DNA of 64,000 bases from UBA647 sp964400545. Lineage in GTDB: Bacteria > Acidobacteriota > Aminicenantia > UBA2199. The notes below the pieces were generated by a model. The model was not told where the DNA came from, searched no databases, and saw nothing but the letters and a program-made list of their open reading frames with translations. Made by a program: the position numbers and the translations under genes. The stretch is from contig CAYNUG010000002.1 of assembly GCA_964400545.1 (NCBI GenBank), positions 1 to 64,000 on the forward strand. Reading direction: 5' to 3'. Shown piece after piece: positions 8,859 to 17,940 of this stretch (positions are counted from its first letter, which is position 1; every line of letters starts with the position of its first letter).

Positions 8859-9063
8859 GTTTGAACTCTGATTCGCTTGACTTTCTTGATGGGTTTTTTG
8901 TAGGGGCAGGCCTTGCGTCTGCCCAACTCACCGATATTTCAAGAGATGGGCGAATCGCCATTCGCCCCTACAATTCCATTTTCTGTTTGTTTATAATCTA
9001 TATATTTCTCAGCATAAGGGTAGACGCGAGGCCTACCCCTACGTTAAATGATGGTTCTGACAA
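8859..9063. repeat. Composite intergenic repeat R1 with terminal inverted ends and three GTAGGGG hairpin units
   Basis: The left end (GTTTGAACTCTGATTCGC) and the right end read in reverse (TTGTCAGAACCATCATTTAA) are the same TCTGAACC-TGATT arm found in R2-R5. Between them lie three palindromic units: GTAGGGGCAGGC...TCTGCCC at 8900-8924, an inverted GTAGGGGCGAATGGCGATTC unit at 8948-8971, and an inverted GTAGGGGTAGGC...TCTACCC unit at 9018-9042. No transposase is nearby. The remaining 9064-9263 is AT-rich and holds no gene I can support. Confidence 0.75.
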
Positions 9064-9263
9064 AAGGCTGGATATCTCCTGTGAAATTCCAGGAAGATAA
9101 ATTGATTTAGAATTTAGAATTAAAAGTCATGGAAATTATAGTTTAAATAAATATTTGAATTGACGTGTCCGTATTAAAATATAGATCAAATGAAATTGTA
9201 TAAAAAGTATTTCTTGGTTAGCATAATTATTAGCGATATCTTTTTTACTCAAATGGAGAAAAA

Positions 9264-10778
9264 ATGAAAAAGTATATATTGCTTTTCTTTCTTATAATGA
9301 CATTTTTAATAATTACCGGATGTTCGGGGATTAATCAGAATAAGATTAGAACTGACAAGGAGATCATTGAAGAGGCACGTTTTCTGGAGATGGTTAAAAA
9401 AGGAAATAAAGAGTTTGAGAAAATGCACTGGGTGGGATGGACGAATGCGATCAGGATCTACAAGTCAGCTTTAAAGTTAATGGATTCCTTCGAAATTAGA
9501 AAGAAACTCTTTTTCTCTCTGCTGCTTCGTGCCGGGAGATCAAGTTTTCTTGCCCTTTCGGGGGTTGAGGACATAAAAGCTGCTGAGAGTTTATTGCCGG
9601 AATTAGTAAAGAAAGAAAAGAATCTGCAACTGTATTATCAATTCGTAAAAGGAACAATATGTTCTACCAAATCTTTTTCTCTCAAAAGAAGAGATTTGAT
9701 TACTCTAAAACCTGACCTCAAAAAAGATTATGAGTATTTTTTATATATAACATTTCTCGGTAGATATTGTGACCTTAAGGAATACAGGGAAAATAGCGAC
9801 AATATGATTAAAATTTTTCCCGAGTCCAATTTTAAATATTTTCTTCGTGATATTTTTATTGAAATAGATGTGGGTTTAAGAAAATATCCTGATTTTATTG
9901 AATTATTGTTGAGAAAGGGTGAGAGGTTTTTTAATACGGGAAAATTGAGAAAAGCCGAGGAATATTATTTGAAAGTTCTTGGATTCAATAAAAATGTTCC
10001 GTATGCTTTAACAGGATTGGGAGGGGTATATCTTAGTTACGAGCTGTATTCAAAAGCTCTTGATTTCTATAATAGATCGGGAAAGAAAATTTCGCATTAC
10101 TATAAAAATCTGTTCGGTAAAGCGGTCTGTTTATCTCAAATGGGAGAATATTTACGTTCGATTGAGGCTCTTGACATTATGCTGGAAAACAAACTCCCGT
10201 ATCTTGGGGAGGCATATTATTACAGGGCATTTAATAATTTCTTATTGAAGGAATATGCAAAGGTAGAGCCTGATCTGAAAGCTTCCGAAGAATATATCGG
10301 GGATTCATTGGAATTAAACACTTTGTTCGGGATGTTTTATTATCAAACCGGAAGAGAAAAAGAATCGGTTAAATACTTCAAAAAAGCCATTCAAATTAAT
10401 CCGGAATATCCGCGTCCTTATTATTATCTCGGATTTTTAGACGCAAACAAGAATAATATCAATGGATCAATTATGCACTTCTCCCTCGCAGGGAAATTTT
10501 ATCTGAAAATGATAAAAGGCAAAATCAAAAATATTAAGAATTTGAAGGATAGAGATTTGTCATCCGTTAGAAAAAAAGAAATTCGGGAAAAGAGGATTAA
10601 AAGGGTCAAGCAGAAGATCAAAGAAATAATCCGAAAATTAAACAAGGTAATATTGATGTTTAAAAAACTTCACCGAGAGAAGATCGAATTTTTATTTCAT
10701 GTGATTGAGGAATTAAAAGTGTTAATGAAACCTGATTTTCTTGATGGCCATGATGTTATAGATATATTACGGAGATGA
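9264..10778 (+). CDS. TPR-repeat lipoprotein with a repeat-encoded C-terminus
   Basis: A 504-aa lipoprotein: signal peptide with lipobox ITGC (lipidated Cys at about residue 20), then mostly helical TPR-like repeats. The clearest are at about 215-290 (FNTGKLRKAEEYYLKVLGF, YSKALDFYNRSG) and 345-395 (YFKKAIQINPEYPRPYYYLG). A very Lys/Arg-rich stretch (about 415-470) follows. It is probably an outer-membrane-attached scaffold. The SD is GGAGA and the start ATG. The last 17 or so codons lie inside dispersed repeat R2, so the present stop codon is supplied by the repeat and the original C-terminus may be lost. Confidence 0.8.
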   Translation: MKKYILLFFLIMTFLIITGCSGINQNKIRTDKEIIEEARFLEMVKKGNKEFEKMHWVGWTNAIRIYKSALKLMDSFEIRKKLFFSLLLRAGRSSFLALSGVEDIKAAESLLPELVKKEKNLQLYYQFVKGTICSTKSFSLKRRDLITLKPDLKKDYEYFLYITFLGRYCDLKEYRENSDNMIKIFPESNFKYFLRDIFIEIDVGLRKYPDFIELLLRKGERFFNTGKLRKAEEYYLKVLGFNKNVPYALTGLGGVYLSYELYSKALDFYNRSGKKISHYYKNLFGKAVCLSQMGEYLRSIEALDIMLENKLPYLGEAYYYRAFNNFLLKEYAKVEPDLKASEEYIGDSLELNTLFGMFYYQTGREKESVKYFKKAIQINPEYPRPYYYLGFLDANKNNINGSIMHFSLAGKFYLKMIKGKIKNIKNLKDRDLSSVRKKEIREKRIKRVKQKIKEIIRKLNKVILMFKKLHREKIEFLFHVIEELKVLMKPDFLDGHDVIDILRR

Positions 10779-10832
10779 GCTCTGTGAACAATCATGGTAA
10801 TCCTTTAATCGTGTAAATCATGGTTTAGACAA
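10726..10832. repeat. Dispersed repeat R2, overlapping the 3' end of the TPR lipoprotein gene
   Basis: Aligns along its full length with R3 (13396-13505). The left arm encodes PDFLDGHD in the upstream gene; R3 read in the same frame gives PDSPDGHD. The right arm, read in reverse, is AACCATGATTTACACGATTA, followed by two more GATT blocks, with GATT spacing 9-8-9. The region 10833-10963 contains no further gene. Confidence 0.75.
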
Positions 10833-10975
10833 TTAAATGAACCATTTTTGAAAAAAGTTGTGACAATTTAGGGACAATATTCAAGGTACAGGACTAGAAT
10901 CCATGGAAATTTACTTGCTAATAGTTATATGTTTAACAAAAGTGTGAACAACTCATTTGAGAGATGGGAGCGAGC

Positions 10976-11818
10976 ATGAAATATTTGTCAATTTTTTTAT
11001 ATATTTTGTTATTTGTTGTTTTAAGCGGAGAGGTTGATTATGAAAAAAAAAGTGAGGATCAATTAAACAAATACCTCGCTGGATCTGCTGAATACTGCAA
11101 AAAGCTTAAGGGTGAAGCCTTTCATTTTTATTGCAAGGAAAAAATCTTGTTCGAAAGGGATGAGTTTGTTCTTGGATCAACTCGCAGGGGTAATCTTAAA
11201 AGGAGAAGATCAAGTACAAAATCATATTTTGACTATCAACTAATTCAGGAGGGCGGAAAGCTTAAAGAGAGGCGAAGGCGGATCTCAGATAAAGTAGCTG
11301 ATGTAGAGATGGATCCATCTGAACTATTGCTGTCATTTTTAAGTGAAAAAGCAGTTTTCGGACCAAATTCTATTCTTGATCAGGCAAGGCAGAGTAATTT
11401 TAATTATAAAATATTTAAGAATAAAAAGACAAAAGAAAATGATATCGTTATTATTAAAGCGATTCCAAAAATACCGGGGAGAACATTTTTTTTAGCAGCA
11501 GAGGTTTATATTGATAAGAAAAATTTCTCAGTAAGAAAGATCGTTGCTACTCCTGTATTCATCAAAGGATATGAGAATATGAAAAGGACTGCATCATATT
11601 TTAAGACCAGACTATTTCTTGATTGTGAGATCCTATTTGATCAGTCATACAAAGGTTTATTCTTCCCGACACTCATTACAATTACCGAGAAATATAAAGG
11701 AGGTCCTGTTGTAAATCGTAATACAAGATCTAAGGAGTGGGTAAAGAGTAAAACCACATTTAAGTACTATGAATACAGATTCTTCGATGTGGATACTGAA
11801 GTTAAAGTTCAGGACTAA
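10976..11818 (+). CDS. Exported protein paired with the VWFA-type protein
   Basis: About 280 aa with an N-terminal signal peptide (MKYLSIFLYILLFVVLSGEV) and no domain I can name. The mature part is rich in beta-strand patterns and Lys/Arg and contains four Cys. Start ATG 10976 is chosen because GGGAG lies five bases upstream; the in-frame ATG at 10964 lies in that ribosome-binding region. The next gene follows after 12 bases with AGGAG, so the two are one operon. In Aminicenantes and Acidobacteria VWFA-type genes often have a secreted partner of this size. Function unknown. Confidence 0.75.
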   Translation: MKYLSIFLYILLFVVLSGEVDYEKKSEDQLNKYLAGSAEYCKKLKGEAFHFYCKEKILFERDEFVLGSTRRGNLKRRRSSTKSYFDYQLIQEGGKLKERRRRISDKVADVEMDPSELLLSFLSEKAVFGPNSILDQARQSNFNYKIFKNKKTKENDIVIIKAIPKIPGRTFFLAAEVYIDKKNFSVRKIVATPVFIKGYENMKRTASYFKTRLFLDCEILFDQSYKGLFFPTLITITEKYKGGPVVNRNTRSKEWVKSKTTFKYYEYRFFDVDTEVKVQD

Positions 11819-11830
11819 AAAGGAGTTGGG

Positions 11831-13381
11831 ATGAAGAATTTAACAGTTATTTTACTACTTGTTTTTTGTTTGTTTTCTATTGGATTGTTTGCTCAGGAGA
11901 AGGAGATCCGGGAGGATATGGTTGTTATCAATGTTGAGGTTCCTGTTCGGGTAATGCATAAGGGGAAGCCTGTTGATAATTTGAAAAAATCAGATTTCAG
12001 ATTATTTGAGAACGGGAAAGAAATTGATATAAACGGATTCAATATTGTCAGGAAAAAAATATCAAGCCAGAGTATTGAACTTGATTCAGAGAGAAAACAA
12101 TTCTATGAGCCGAGGTTATTTGTATTGGCATTCAGTGTCACAAATTTCAATAAATTCTATGAAAAAGGGGTCAGGTACTTTTTTAATACAGTATTGAGAA
12201 AAGAAGATAAATTGTTGATTTTTGTGAATAATGCGACCTTAACTTATAACAATTTGAATTCTAAACAGAAGATCCTTGAGGAAATAATTCTTAGATTGAA
12301 TAAAGAAGGCAAAGAAGCAAGAAAAAATCTAAGACTTGTGATGATGAGAACGGACAGTGGAGTGAGAAATTTAGTTGCAAAATTGAAATCACCACCAAAC
12401 AGAGGAGCAAAATCTGTATTGCAAAGCGAAGTGTTATCATTTTTCATGCAATATCACTCTGCCTGGAAGATGTATAAACAGAGTTATCTGACACTGGATA
12501 TTTATACACTTTATAATTTTGCGGCATTTTTAAAAAGGATAACTCTGGAAAAATGGGTGATAAGCTTTTATCAATATGAAAGGTTTTCCGTGATAAATTT
12601 CAATTCTTCCGGAGGTCAATTAATTAGAAAATATATGGGGCCGGAAAGTGGAAGAATTGCCGGTGCCGTTTCCCGGGAATTCACAGCCGGAAGGACTTTC
12701 CCGTATGAAGAGGTCAGCAAAATGTATTATAACCTTGGTGCGACATTTAATCTTGTTGTGATACCGACCAGAATTGAGACAGATTCTGAAGCAACAAAAA
12801 CTGCTAACCTTTCAACGGCAGCAGAGATCACATTGAGAGAGATTGCCAAAAGGACAGGCGGATCTGTTTCATTCTCTACAGATCTCACAAAATCACTCGA
12901 AAAAATTATTGAGAAGGAAGATATCAGCTATATTCTTACTTATGCACCGGAGGATAGTTCGAGAAGAGGGAGACTGAAGATCAAGCTCAAAGGTATGAGT
13001 TACAAACTTCTATATGATAATAATCAGAGAGCAGGTTTTATTAAAAGGAAAATGAAAAAATATACTGCTAAAGAGAAGATGGTGAAAGTTGAGAATCTTC
13101 AATTCCTGGATAAAAAACTCTTTTTTAGGATGATTAATTTCAAACAGAAAAAATACAAGAAGATAAAAGCAGGAAAGATCCAGGTCAATGTAATAATAAA
13201 AAATGATTTTGGTAAGATCCTGTTTGATGAAAATAAAATATTAAATCCTGAAAAAAAATCGACTGAAATGTCGATAGGTTTCAACTGGCTGAAGTCCGGC
13301 AAGTATGATCTGATAATTGATGTCAGAGATATGCTGACCAACCACAAAGCATTCGAATATTTGAAGATCGAGGTTAAGTGA
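11831..13381 (+). CDS. Secreted VWFA-related (Acidobacterial-type) domain protein
   Basis: A 516-aa exported protein: signal peptide ending near FAQE (residue 22), then the family's hallmark opening (VVINVEVPVRVMHKGKPVDN followed by LKKSDFRLFENGKEI), a von Willebrand A-like fold at about 95-360, and a C-terminal beta-rich domain (about 390-516). This is the VWFA-related family abundant in Acidobacteria and Aminicenantes, thought to act in surface protein-protein contacts. The strand that usually carries the DxSxS metal site reads FVLAFSVTNFN, so MIDAS metal binding is probably lost. A strong SD precedes ATG. The stop is followed after 14 bases by repeat R3. Confidence 0.88.
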   Translation: MKNLTVILLLVFCLFSIGLFAQEKEIREDMVVINVEVPVRVMHKGKPVDNLKKSDFRLFENGKEIDINGFNIVRKKISSQSIELDSERKQFYEPRLFVLAFSVTNFNKFYEKGVRYFFNTVLRKEDKLLIFVNNATLTYNNLNSKQKILEEIILRLNKEGKEARKNLRLVMMRTDSGVRNLVAKLKSPPNRGAKSVLQSEVLSFFMQYHSAWKMYKQSYLTLDIYTLYNFAAFLKRITLEKWVISFYQYERFSVINFNSSGGQLIRKYMGPESGRIAGAVSREFTAGRTFPYEEVSKMYYNLGATFNLVVIPTRIETDSEATKTANLSTAAEITLREIAKRTGGSVSFSTDLTKSLEKIIEKEDISYILTYAPEDSSRRGRLKIKLKGMSYKLLYDNNQRAGFIKRKMKKYTAKEKMVKVENLQFLDKKLFFRMINFKQKKYKKIKAGKIQVNVIIKNDFGKILFDENKILNPEKKSTEMSIGFNWLKSGKYDLIIDVRDMLTNHKAFEYLKIEVK

Positions 13382-13395
13382 TCTCAGGTATATTA

Positions 13396-13505
13396 TCTGA
13401 ACCCTGATTCGCCTGATGGGCATGATGCCTATAGATTTATCCCGAAAATGAGTACTTTGAGTAATCATAGAAATCTTTTAATCAAGTAAATCATGGTTCG
13501 GACAA
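13396..13505. repeat. Dispersed repeat R3
   Basis: The left arm is TCTGAACCCTGATTCGCCTG; the right arm in reverse is GTCCGAACCATGATTTACTT followed by further GATT blocks at 9-8-9 spacing. The two arms are inverted relative to each other, so the element could fold into a long imperfect hairpin that separates the VWFA gene from the sigma-factor promoter. Confidence 0.75.
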
Positions 13506-13605
13506 AAATTACTGTGAAGATTATTTAAGATTCTTCGGATAATTATTTTTAAGCTTCCAGAAATTAATTTCTTACAAAATAATTTGATTATGTCACAATT
13601 ATCAA

Positions 13606-13634
13606 TTGCAAACGTCATAGGGTATTGATATTAG
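13606..13634 (+). promoter_or_regulatory. Promoter of the ECF sigma gene, predicted leaderless
   Basis: TTGCAA (13606-13611), 17-bp spacer, then TGATATTAG with extended -10 TATTAG at 13629-13634. The start ATG at 13642 follows after seven bases without a Shine-Dalgarno. It resembles a housekeeping promoter rather than an ECF autoregulatory site. Confidence 0.5.
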
Positions 13635-13641
13635 AAAAGCT

Positions 13642-14157
13642 ATGAGAAATGAATATACGATGGATAATAAAAATATGATAGATCAATTGTTCACCCGGTA
13701 TAACAAAAAAATATTCAACTTTGTTTTTCGCCTGACCGGAGATAGTGATCAGTCAAAAGATATAGTTCAGGAAACATTTATCAGAGTTTACAAAATACTA
13801 ATGTCAGGATCGATTATCCAGAACCAGAAGGCAATAATCTTTAAGATCGCTTATAACCTTTTCATTGATAAATTCAGAAAGAACAAAAACACTATTAATA
13901 ATAATTCCCTTCTTGAGCAAAGACAACATGAAATATTGAACCCTGAAGAGAATTACTTAAATACTGAAAACAGAGAACTATTAACAAAAGGAATTAAAAG
14001 AATGAAGAGAAAAGAGCAGATATTGCTCGATTTGTATGCAGAGAATTTCTCATATAAAGAGATGGCAGAGATCATAGACATGAACCAGAACTCTGTCGGG
14101 AAGACATTGTCGAGAACCATCGATAAGCTTTTCAAAAATGTAAATATCGGAGAATAA
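13642..14157 (+). CDS. ECF-type RNA polymerase sigma factor
   Basis: A 171-aa sigma-70 family member with only regions 2 and 4. Region 2 is at about 20-85 (FNFVFRLTGDSDQSKDIVQE, FKIAYNLFIDKFRK) and region 4 at about 115-165, with a helix-turn-helix around YKEMAEIIDMNQNSVGKTLS. It should direct RNA polymerase to a small regulon. One base separates it from the anti-sigma gene, the usual arrangement. The start at 13642 is supported by a promoter ending seven bases upstream; ATG 13660 is an alternative. The target genes probably include the secreted proteins around it, but this is inference. Confidence 0.92.
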   Translation: MRNEYTMDNKNMIDQLFTRYNKKIFNFVFRLTGDSDQSKDIVQETFIRVYKILMSGSIIQNQKAIIFKIAYNLFIDKFRKNKNTINNNSLLEQRQHEILNPEENYLNTENRELLTKGIKRMKRKEQILLDLYAENFSYKEMAEIIDMNQNSVGKTLSRTIDKLFKNVNIGE

Positions 14158-14158
14158 A

Positions 14159-14659
14159 ATGAAACATTTAAAAAGATTTAAAATACAGCTGTTTATAGAT
14201 AATGAGTTGTCAAATGAAGAATGTAAAATAGCAGAAACTCATCTGGCAGAGTGCAAAGAGTGTAAATCAGTTGAAACTAATATTAGAAAAAAGATTTCTT
14301 TTCTGAAGAATGTAATAGCTGAATCAGGCGTAGAGAGAACCCCGGAAATGAAATTTGTTCCTGAGATTCCCAAAGAAATCTCTAGGAAAAAGAAATATAT
14401 AAGATTACCTGTCCCGGTATTTGCAGCAATGATTGGAATAATTGTGTTTATGGGATTAATGCTGTTGTTTAATGGAAATCAGGCAAAAGGATCTATTCCT
14501 GAGATCGAAGGAAAATCTATTGTTAATTATGTAAGAGTTGAGTCGGAGAGTTCGAGAGAGATAAGTTCTATAAACTTGGATCTGTCTGAATATTCAGCAA
14601 TAAAAAAGCCCAAAATCAGGGTGATAAAGAGAGGAAAAACAAAAAATGAAAAAATTTAA
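14159..14659 (+). CDS. Zinc-finger anti-sigma factor, membrane-anchored
   Basis: A 166-aa protein: N-terminal anti-sigma zinc-finger domain (about 1-45) with the H-x3-C-x2-C signature in THLAECKECKS, a linker, one transmembrane helix at about 80-102 (VFAAMIGIIVFMGLMLLF) and a periplasmic tail of about 60 residues. By family it holds the upstream sigma factor at the membrane until a signal releases it. It lies one base after the sigma gene and overlaps the next gene by 14 bases, so the three form one unit. Confidence 0.88.
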   Translation: MKHLKRFKIQLFIDNELSNEECKIAETHLAECKECKSVETNIRKKISFLKNVIAESGVERTPEMKFVPEIPKEISRKKKYIRLPVPVFAAMIGIIVFMGLMLLFNGNQAKGSIPEIEGKSIVNYVRVESESSREISSINLDLSEYSAIKKPKIRVIKRGKTKNEKI

Positions 14660-15704
14660 AATTTTATTTCTATTAATGTCAGTTATTTTTTTTCCTGGTA
14701 AAGGTTTTCCGGCAGGATCAGAAATGGTTAAAAACAATGATACCGGGGATACCGAAAAGGTCACTTTTTCCCAGCAGGAAGAATTCATATCTGTAACTGA
14801 CAAGAATCCGGATTATAAGTCGAAAACTTTTATCAAACTGTCAATTAAGATAATTGAGATTAAATCATCAAAATCGATCCTTAAATCTGAATTAGCAATA
14901 AAAGTGATTGATGGTGAAGAAGGTAGTGTAAGGATAGGTTCTGGTCCTCCTGTGAAGAAACCTATAAATTATAAATCAAAAATAAAACGTGAAATGATGG
15001 TTATAAATATCTCTCCCAAGATAATTAAGGATAAAGGCATTCGACTGAGTATTAAAACCTCATATTTTGTAACTGATGATGCTTATGCTAAGTTCAATAA
15101 TCGAAAGGACCAATCTCAGAGTGCAAATTCATCGAGTGATGTATTAACGGCGAATTTAGAAGAGGTAATGATTGATTTGCTTGAAAACAAGAAAAAAAAA
15201 TCAAAAATAGTAATGAAGGTGACACCTTTCATTGAAACAATCTCAGGTGCTAAAGTTTATCCAGGGATAGTTAAATTCAAACTGATGACACCTATTCTTA
15301 TAATGAATGATGAATTAATATACAAAAATACGAGTTCCCCGGATTTTATGTCCGGAGTATCATCAGATAAGACAATTAAATCGAGTTGTTTTATTGAATG
15401 CATAGTTAGAAAAAAGAATACAGGTTCTTTTCTTCTATCGGTTAAACCGTTCAAGGGATTAAAAAAAGTCGGAGTTGTAAACAATAAGATCATGAAATTC
15501 AGGTTTGAGAAAGACAAATTTGAATTAATATCACTCGAACAAATTCTTCCGCTTGAAGGGAAGTGGATTATTTATGGGATGCATATTCCTGTAAAAAAGT
15601 TTGGTGGAGATCCTCTTGACAGAAATCCTTTCATTAAGGGTAAGGGTGGAGTTTATGTGTTATGTGTGGGTGATGTGGAAGAATATCTAAAAGATCTTTT
15701 GTGA
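14646..15704 (+). CDS. Exported protein of unknown function in the sigma/anti-sigma operon
   Basis: A 352-aa protein with a signal peptide (MKKFKILFLLMSVIFFPGKG, cleavage near FPAGS) and a mature part dominated by alternating beta-strand patterns with no family I recognise. A stretch near 95-110 (KVIDGEEGSVRIGSG) loosely recalls the beta-domain of secretins, but this is too weak to name. Its start overlaps the anti-sigma gene by 14 bases, so it is co-expressed with the sigma factor and may be the signal sensor, the output, or an interaction partner of the anti-sigma periplasmic tail. Confidence 0.75.
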   Translation: MKKFKILFLLMSVIFFPGKGFPAGSEMVKNNDTGDTEKVTFSQQEEFISVTDKNPDYKSKTFIKLSIKIIEIKSSKSILKSELAIKVIDGEEGSVRIGSGPPVKKPINYKSKIKREMMVINISPKIIKDKGIRLSIKTSYFVTDDAYAKFNNRKDQSQSANSSSDVLTANLEEVMIDLLENKKKKSKIVMKVTPFIETISGAKVYPGIVKFKLMTPILIMNDELIYKNTSSPDFMSGVSSDKTIKSSCFIECIVRKKNTGSFLLSVKPFKGLKKVGVVNNKIMKFRFEKDKFELISLEQILPLEGKWIIYGMHIPVKKFGGDPLDRNPFIKGKGGVYVLCVGDVEEYLKDLL

Positions 15705-15717
15705 TTTTGAGGGACAT

Positions 15718-15857
15718 TATCTGAGCCCTGATTCGCCTGATTAATCTGATGGCATGTTGGTGTAGTTCTATCCCGGAGATATTTTTTTGTAGGGGCAAAT
15801 GGCAATTTGTCCGGATTTGGACAAGATAAATCGGTGAATTGCCATTCACTCCTTGTA
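15718..15857. repeat. Dispersed repeat R4 with two GTAGGGG-type palindromes
   Basis: The left arm (TCTGAGCCCTGATTCGCCTG) is followed by the palindrome GTAGGGGCAAATGGCAATTT with its GTCC end (15789-15812) and a second, degenerate inverted unit (GGTGAATTGCCATTCACTCC, 15833-15852). No right arm is recognisable. The rest of the gap to 16001 is AT-rich with no gene. Confidence 0.7.
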
Positions 15858-16001
15858 TATTAGATTATTAAATTAGTTTTATTGATTTAATTGCTTAAGG
15901 CAATAAATATGTTGTGCTTTGGTATCGTTTTATAGTTAGTTTGAAAATTAACTTTGAATTTTATATGATCTTGCTAAGGTTTTTTAAGAGATGGAGGGAT
16001 T

Positions 16002-16799
16002 ATGAAAAAAGGTATTGTGCTATTGCTAATTGTTTTTTCCATGTCACTGTTCAGTGATGAATTTACAAGATATGATATTCAGAATTCTTATTCCAAACTC
16101 TTTTCGATTGAGGCGATGGAATATAAGGGGAAAAAGTATATCAGTGTTCGGGTAAGTAAAAATGAGGATGCGGTTTTTTCAGAATTAACCGAGTCCTATT
16201 ATTTTTTCCTTACATATCTGATAACTAACGGGAGTAAATATGATTTCGAAGAAATAAAAAAAGAGACTGATAAGAATAAGATGAATGAACTTTTCGTAAA
16301 TCAGCTGAAAAAAAATGATAGGTTCAACAACCTGGTGGTTCCTGTAATTTCCCGTTATCTGATCTCAAAAGGGCATTTGGTGCCATTCTTTAAGCCTGAA
16401 GAGGATAAACCGGTCACAATAACTGAGATACAAAGAACAGCTGTCAGGTTCTTTTATCCCCATTTAGGCAGGAATGGGAAAATGCAATTTTACATTTGTG
16501 CAGGGATAAACGGTTTTAAAGATTTTGGCGGAAAGAGAAATTTACTTGTCGAGGCATTTGCGTATGCGGCAATATTTAATGATCTAGGAACTGATTCGAA
16601 AGTTAACCTGTCAACAATATTTTCAAAACTCCTCGGGAAGATCATGAAGCTGGGAATGTCAAATGATAAAGATGTAAATGTCCATCGTATTCAGGGAGCC
16701 GCCTGGTTTGAGATGAGTAAAGACAAAAAACTGGAAAAGGTTTTGATCAATTCATTTAGAGTTCACAAGTCTCTATTGCCATTCAAACTGGAAATGTGA
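16002..16799 (+). CDS. Exported protein of unknown function
   Basis: A 265-aa protein with a short signal peptide (MKKGIVLLLIVFSMSLFSDE) and a largely helical, Lys-rich mature part. I recognise no domain. It has a GGAGG Shine-Dalgarno seven bases before the ATG. It opens the run of exported proteins that continues with three beta-propellers, from which it is separated by 91 bases containing a promoter, so it is probably transcribed separately. Codon and base use match the neighbours. Confidence 0.7.
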   Translation: MKKGIVLLLIVFSMSLFSDEFTRYDIQNSYSKLFSIEAMEYKGKKYISVRVSKNEDAVFSELTESYYFFLTYLITNGSKYDFEEIKKETDKNKMNELFVNQLKKNDRFNNLVVPVISRYLISKGHLVPFFKPEEDKPVTITEIQRTAVRFFYPHLGRNGKMQFYICAGINGFKDFGGKRNLLVEAFAYAAIFNDLGTDSKVNLSTIFSKLLGKIMKLGMSNDKDVNVHRIQGAAWFEMSKDKKLEKVLINSFRVHKSLLPFKLEM

Positions 16800-16828
16800 A
16801 AACACAATCAAAGAAGTGTTTTAAAATT

Positions 16829-16858
16829 TTGGAATAATTTTATTTAAAATTATATAAT
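16829..16858 (+). promoter_or_regulatory. Putative promoter of the first beta-propeller gene
   Basis: TTGGAA (16829-16834), 18-bp spacer, TATAAT (16853-16858), 32 bases before the ATG at 16891. Confidence 0.45.
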
Positions 16859-16890
16859 TCTTTTAATAGAGTTTTTCCGGGGGAAAAGGA

Positions 16891-17892
16891 ATGAGAAAGT
16901 TTATATTGTTCATATTGCTGGGTTTGATTGTACTTAATATTCCTGCAAAGAAGCTGGCCGAGTTTGATGATATCTATAAGCCCTGGCAAATTGAAATCTC
17001 TGGTGATGATCTGTATGTGGTTGATGACTATTCTATCAAACTTTTTTCATTGAAAAATGCAAAGCTTATTGCCCAGTTTGGGAAAAAAGGGGAAGGGCCG
17101 GGGGAATTTAAAATGTCTCCTTCAATATCTGTTTTTCCTGATTATATCTTTGTCAGTGATTACGGTAAGATACTTTTTTTCAAGAGAGATGGCAAGTATA
17201 TTAGGGAAAAGAAAATTCCTGCTGAAATTGATCTTACGAAGGTAGGGAAGAATTACCTTGCCAGAGAATATAGCTTTGATGCAAAAGAAAGAAAAAGCAA
17301 ATTCGGAGTTAAAGTTGTAGATAGTGAATTAAAAAAAATTAAAGATATATATACATTTACGAGAAAGTTTCCTAGACGCAATATCAATAGCAAAAAAAAG
17401 AACATATTTGACCGTGAAATGTTTCAAAAGAGAAAGAGAATTACTACTGATGGTAATTTTATTTATCTATATGATACAAGCAAAGGGTTCCATATAGAAA
17501 TTTTTGATCCTATGGGAGAAAAGATCAGAACTATTACAAAAAAAACAGAATTAGTAAAAATCAGTAATAAGTTTAAGAAAAAATATGCTGAAAATTTGGA
17601 GAAGAACAGAAAGAAAAATATAGGAGGAATATCATTCGGGTTTAATTATATTTTCCCAGAGTATTTCCCTCCAATAATTTATTTATCTGCGGATAACAAA
17701 AAGATTTATGTTACTACCTATGAAAATGATGCGGATAAAAGAACTCTTATTATTCTTGATCATAATGGTGTAATACAAAAAAAAATCTCGATATTAACTC
17801 AAAATATGTCAACTATACATAATGATAAACTTTATTATCTCATCGACAATGAAGATGAAGAGGTGTGGGAACTTCATGCTGAGGATCTATAA
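16891..17892 (+). CDS. Exported 6-bladed beta-propeller protein (paralogue 1)
   Basis: A 333-aa protein with a signal peptide (residues 1-20) and repeated beta-propeller blades. The diagnostic loop GKKGEGPGEF lies at about residues 64-73, followed by blades of the type 'I.V.DYGKILFFKRDGKYI' that mark the 6-bladed beta-propeller/NHL-like family common in Aminicenantes and Bacteroidetes. Such proteins are secreted or periplasmic binding scaffolds with unknown ligands. The mature part is very basic (many Lys). It is the first of three tandem paralogues. Confidence 0.85.
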   Translation: MRKFILFILLGLIVLNIPAKKLAEFDDIYKPWQIEISGDDLYVVDDYSIKLFSLKNAKLIAQFGKKGEGPGEFKMSPSISVFPDYIFVSDYGKILFFKRDGKYIREKKIPAEIDLTKVGKNYLAREYSFDAKERKSKFGVKVVDSELKKIKDIYTFTRKFPRRNINSKKKNIFDREMFQKRKRITTDGNFIYLYDTSKGFHIEIFDPMGEKIRTITKKTELVKISNKFKKKYAENLEKNRKKNIGGISFGFNYIFPEYFPPIIYLSADNKKIYVTTYENDADKRTLIILDHNGVIQKKISILTQNMSTIHNDKLYYLIDNEDEEVWELHAEDL

Positions 17893-17940
17893 TTTATAAA
17901 TAGTCATAGTGGGATGTATTACTTCTGAACAGGGGGTTGG

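Noticed and set aside
8816..8926. N-terminal extension of the WYL regulator starting at 8926
   Set aside because: The extra residues are read from repeat R1 and the promoter region; ATG 8815 has a fitting -10 box and begins at the HTH domain.
8774..9100. 108-aa plus-strand reading frame
   Set aside because: It runs antisense to the WYL gene and then through repeat R1; no SD and no family pattern.
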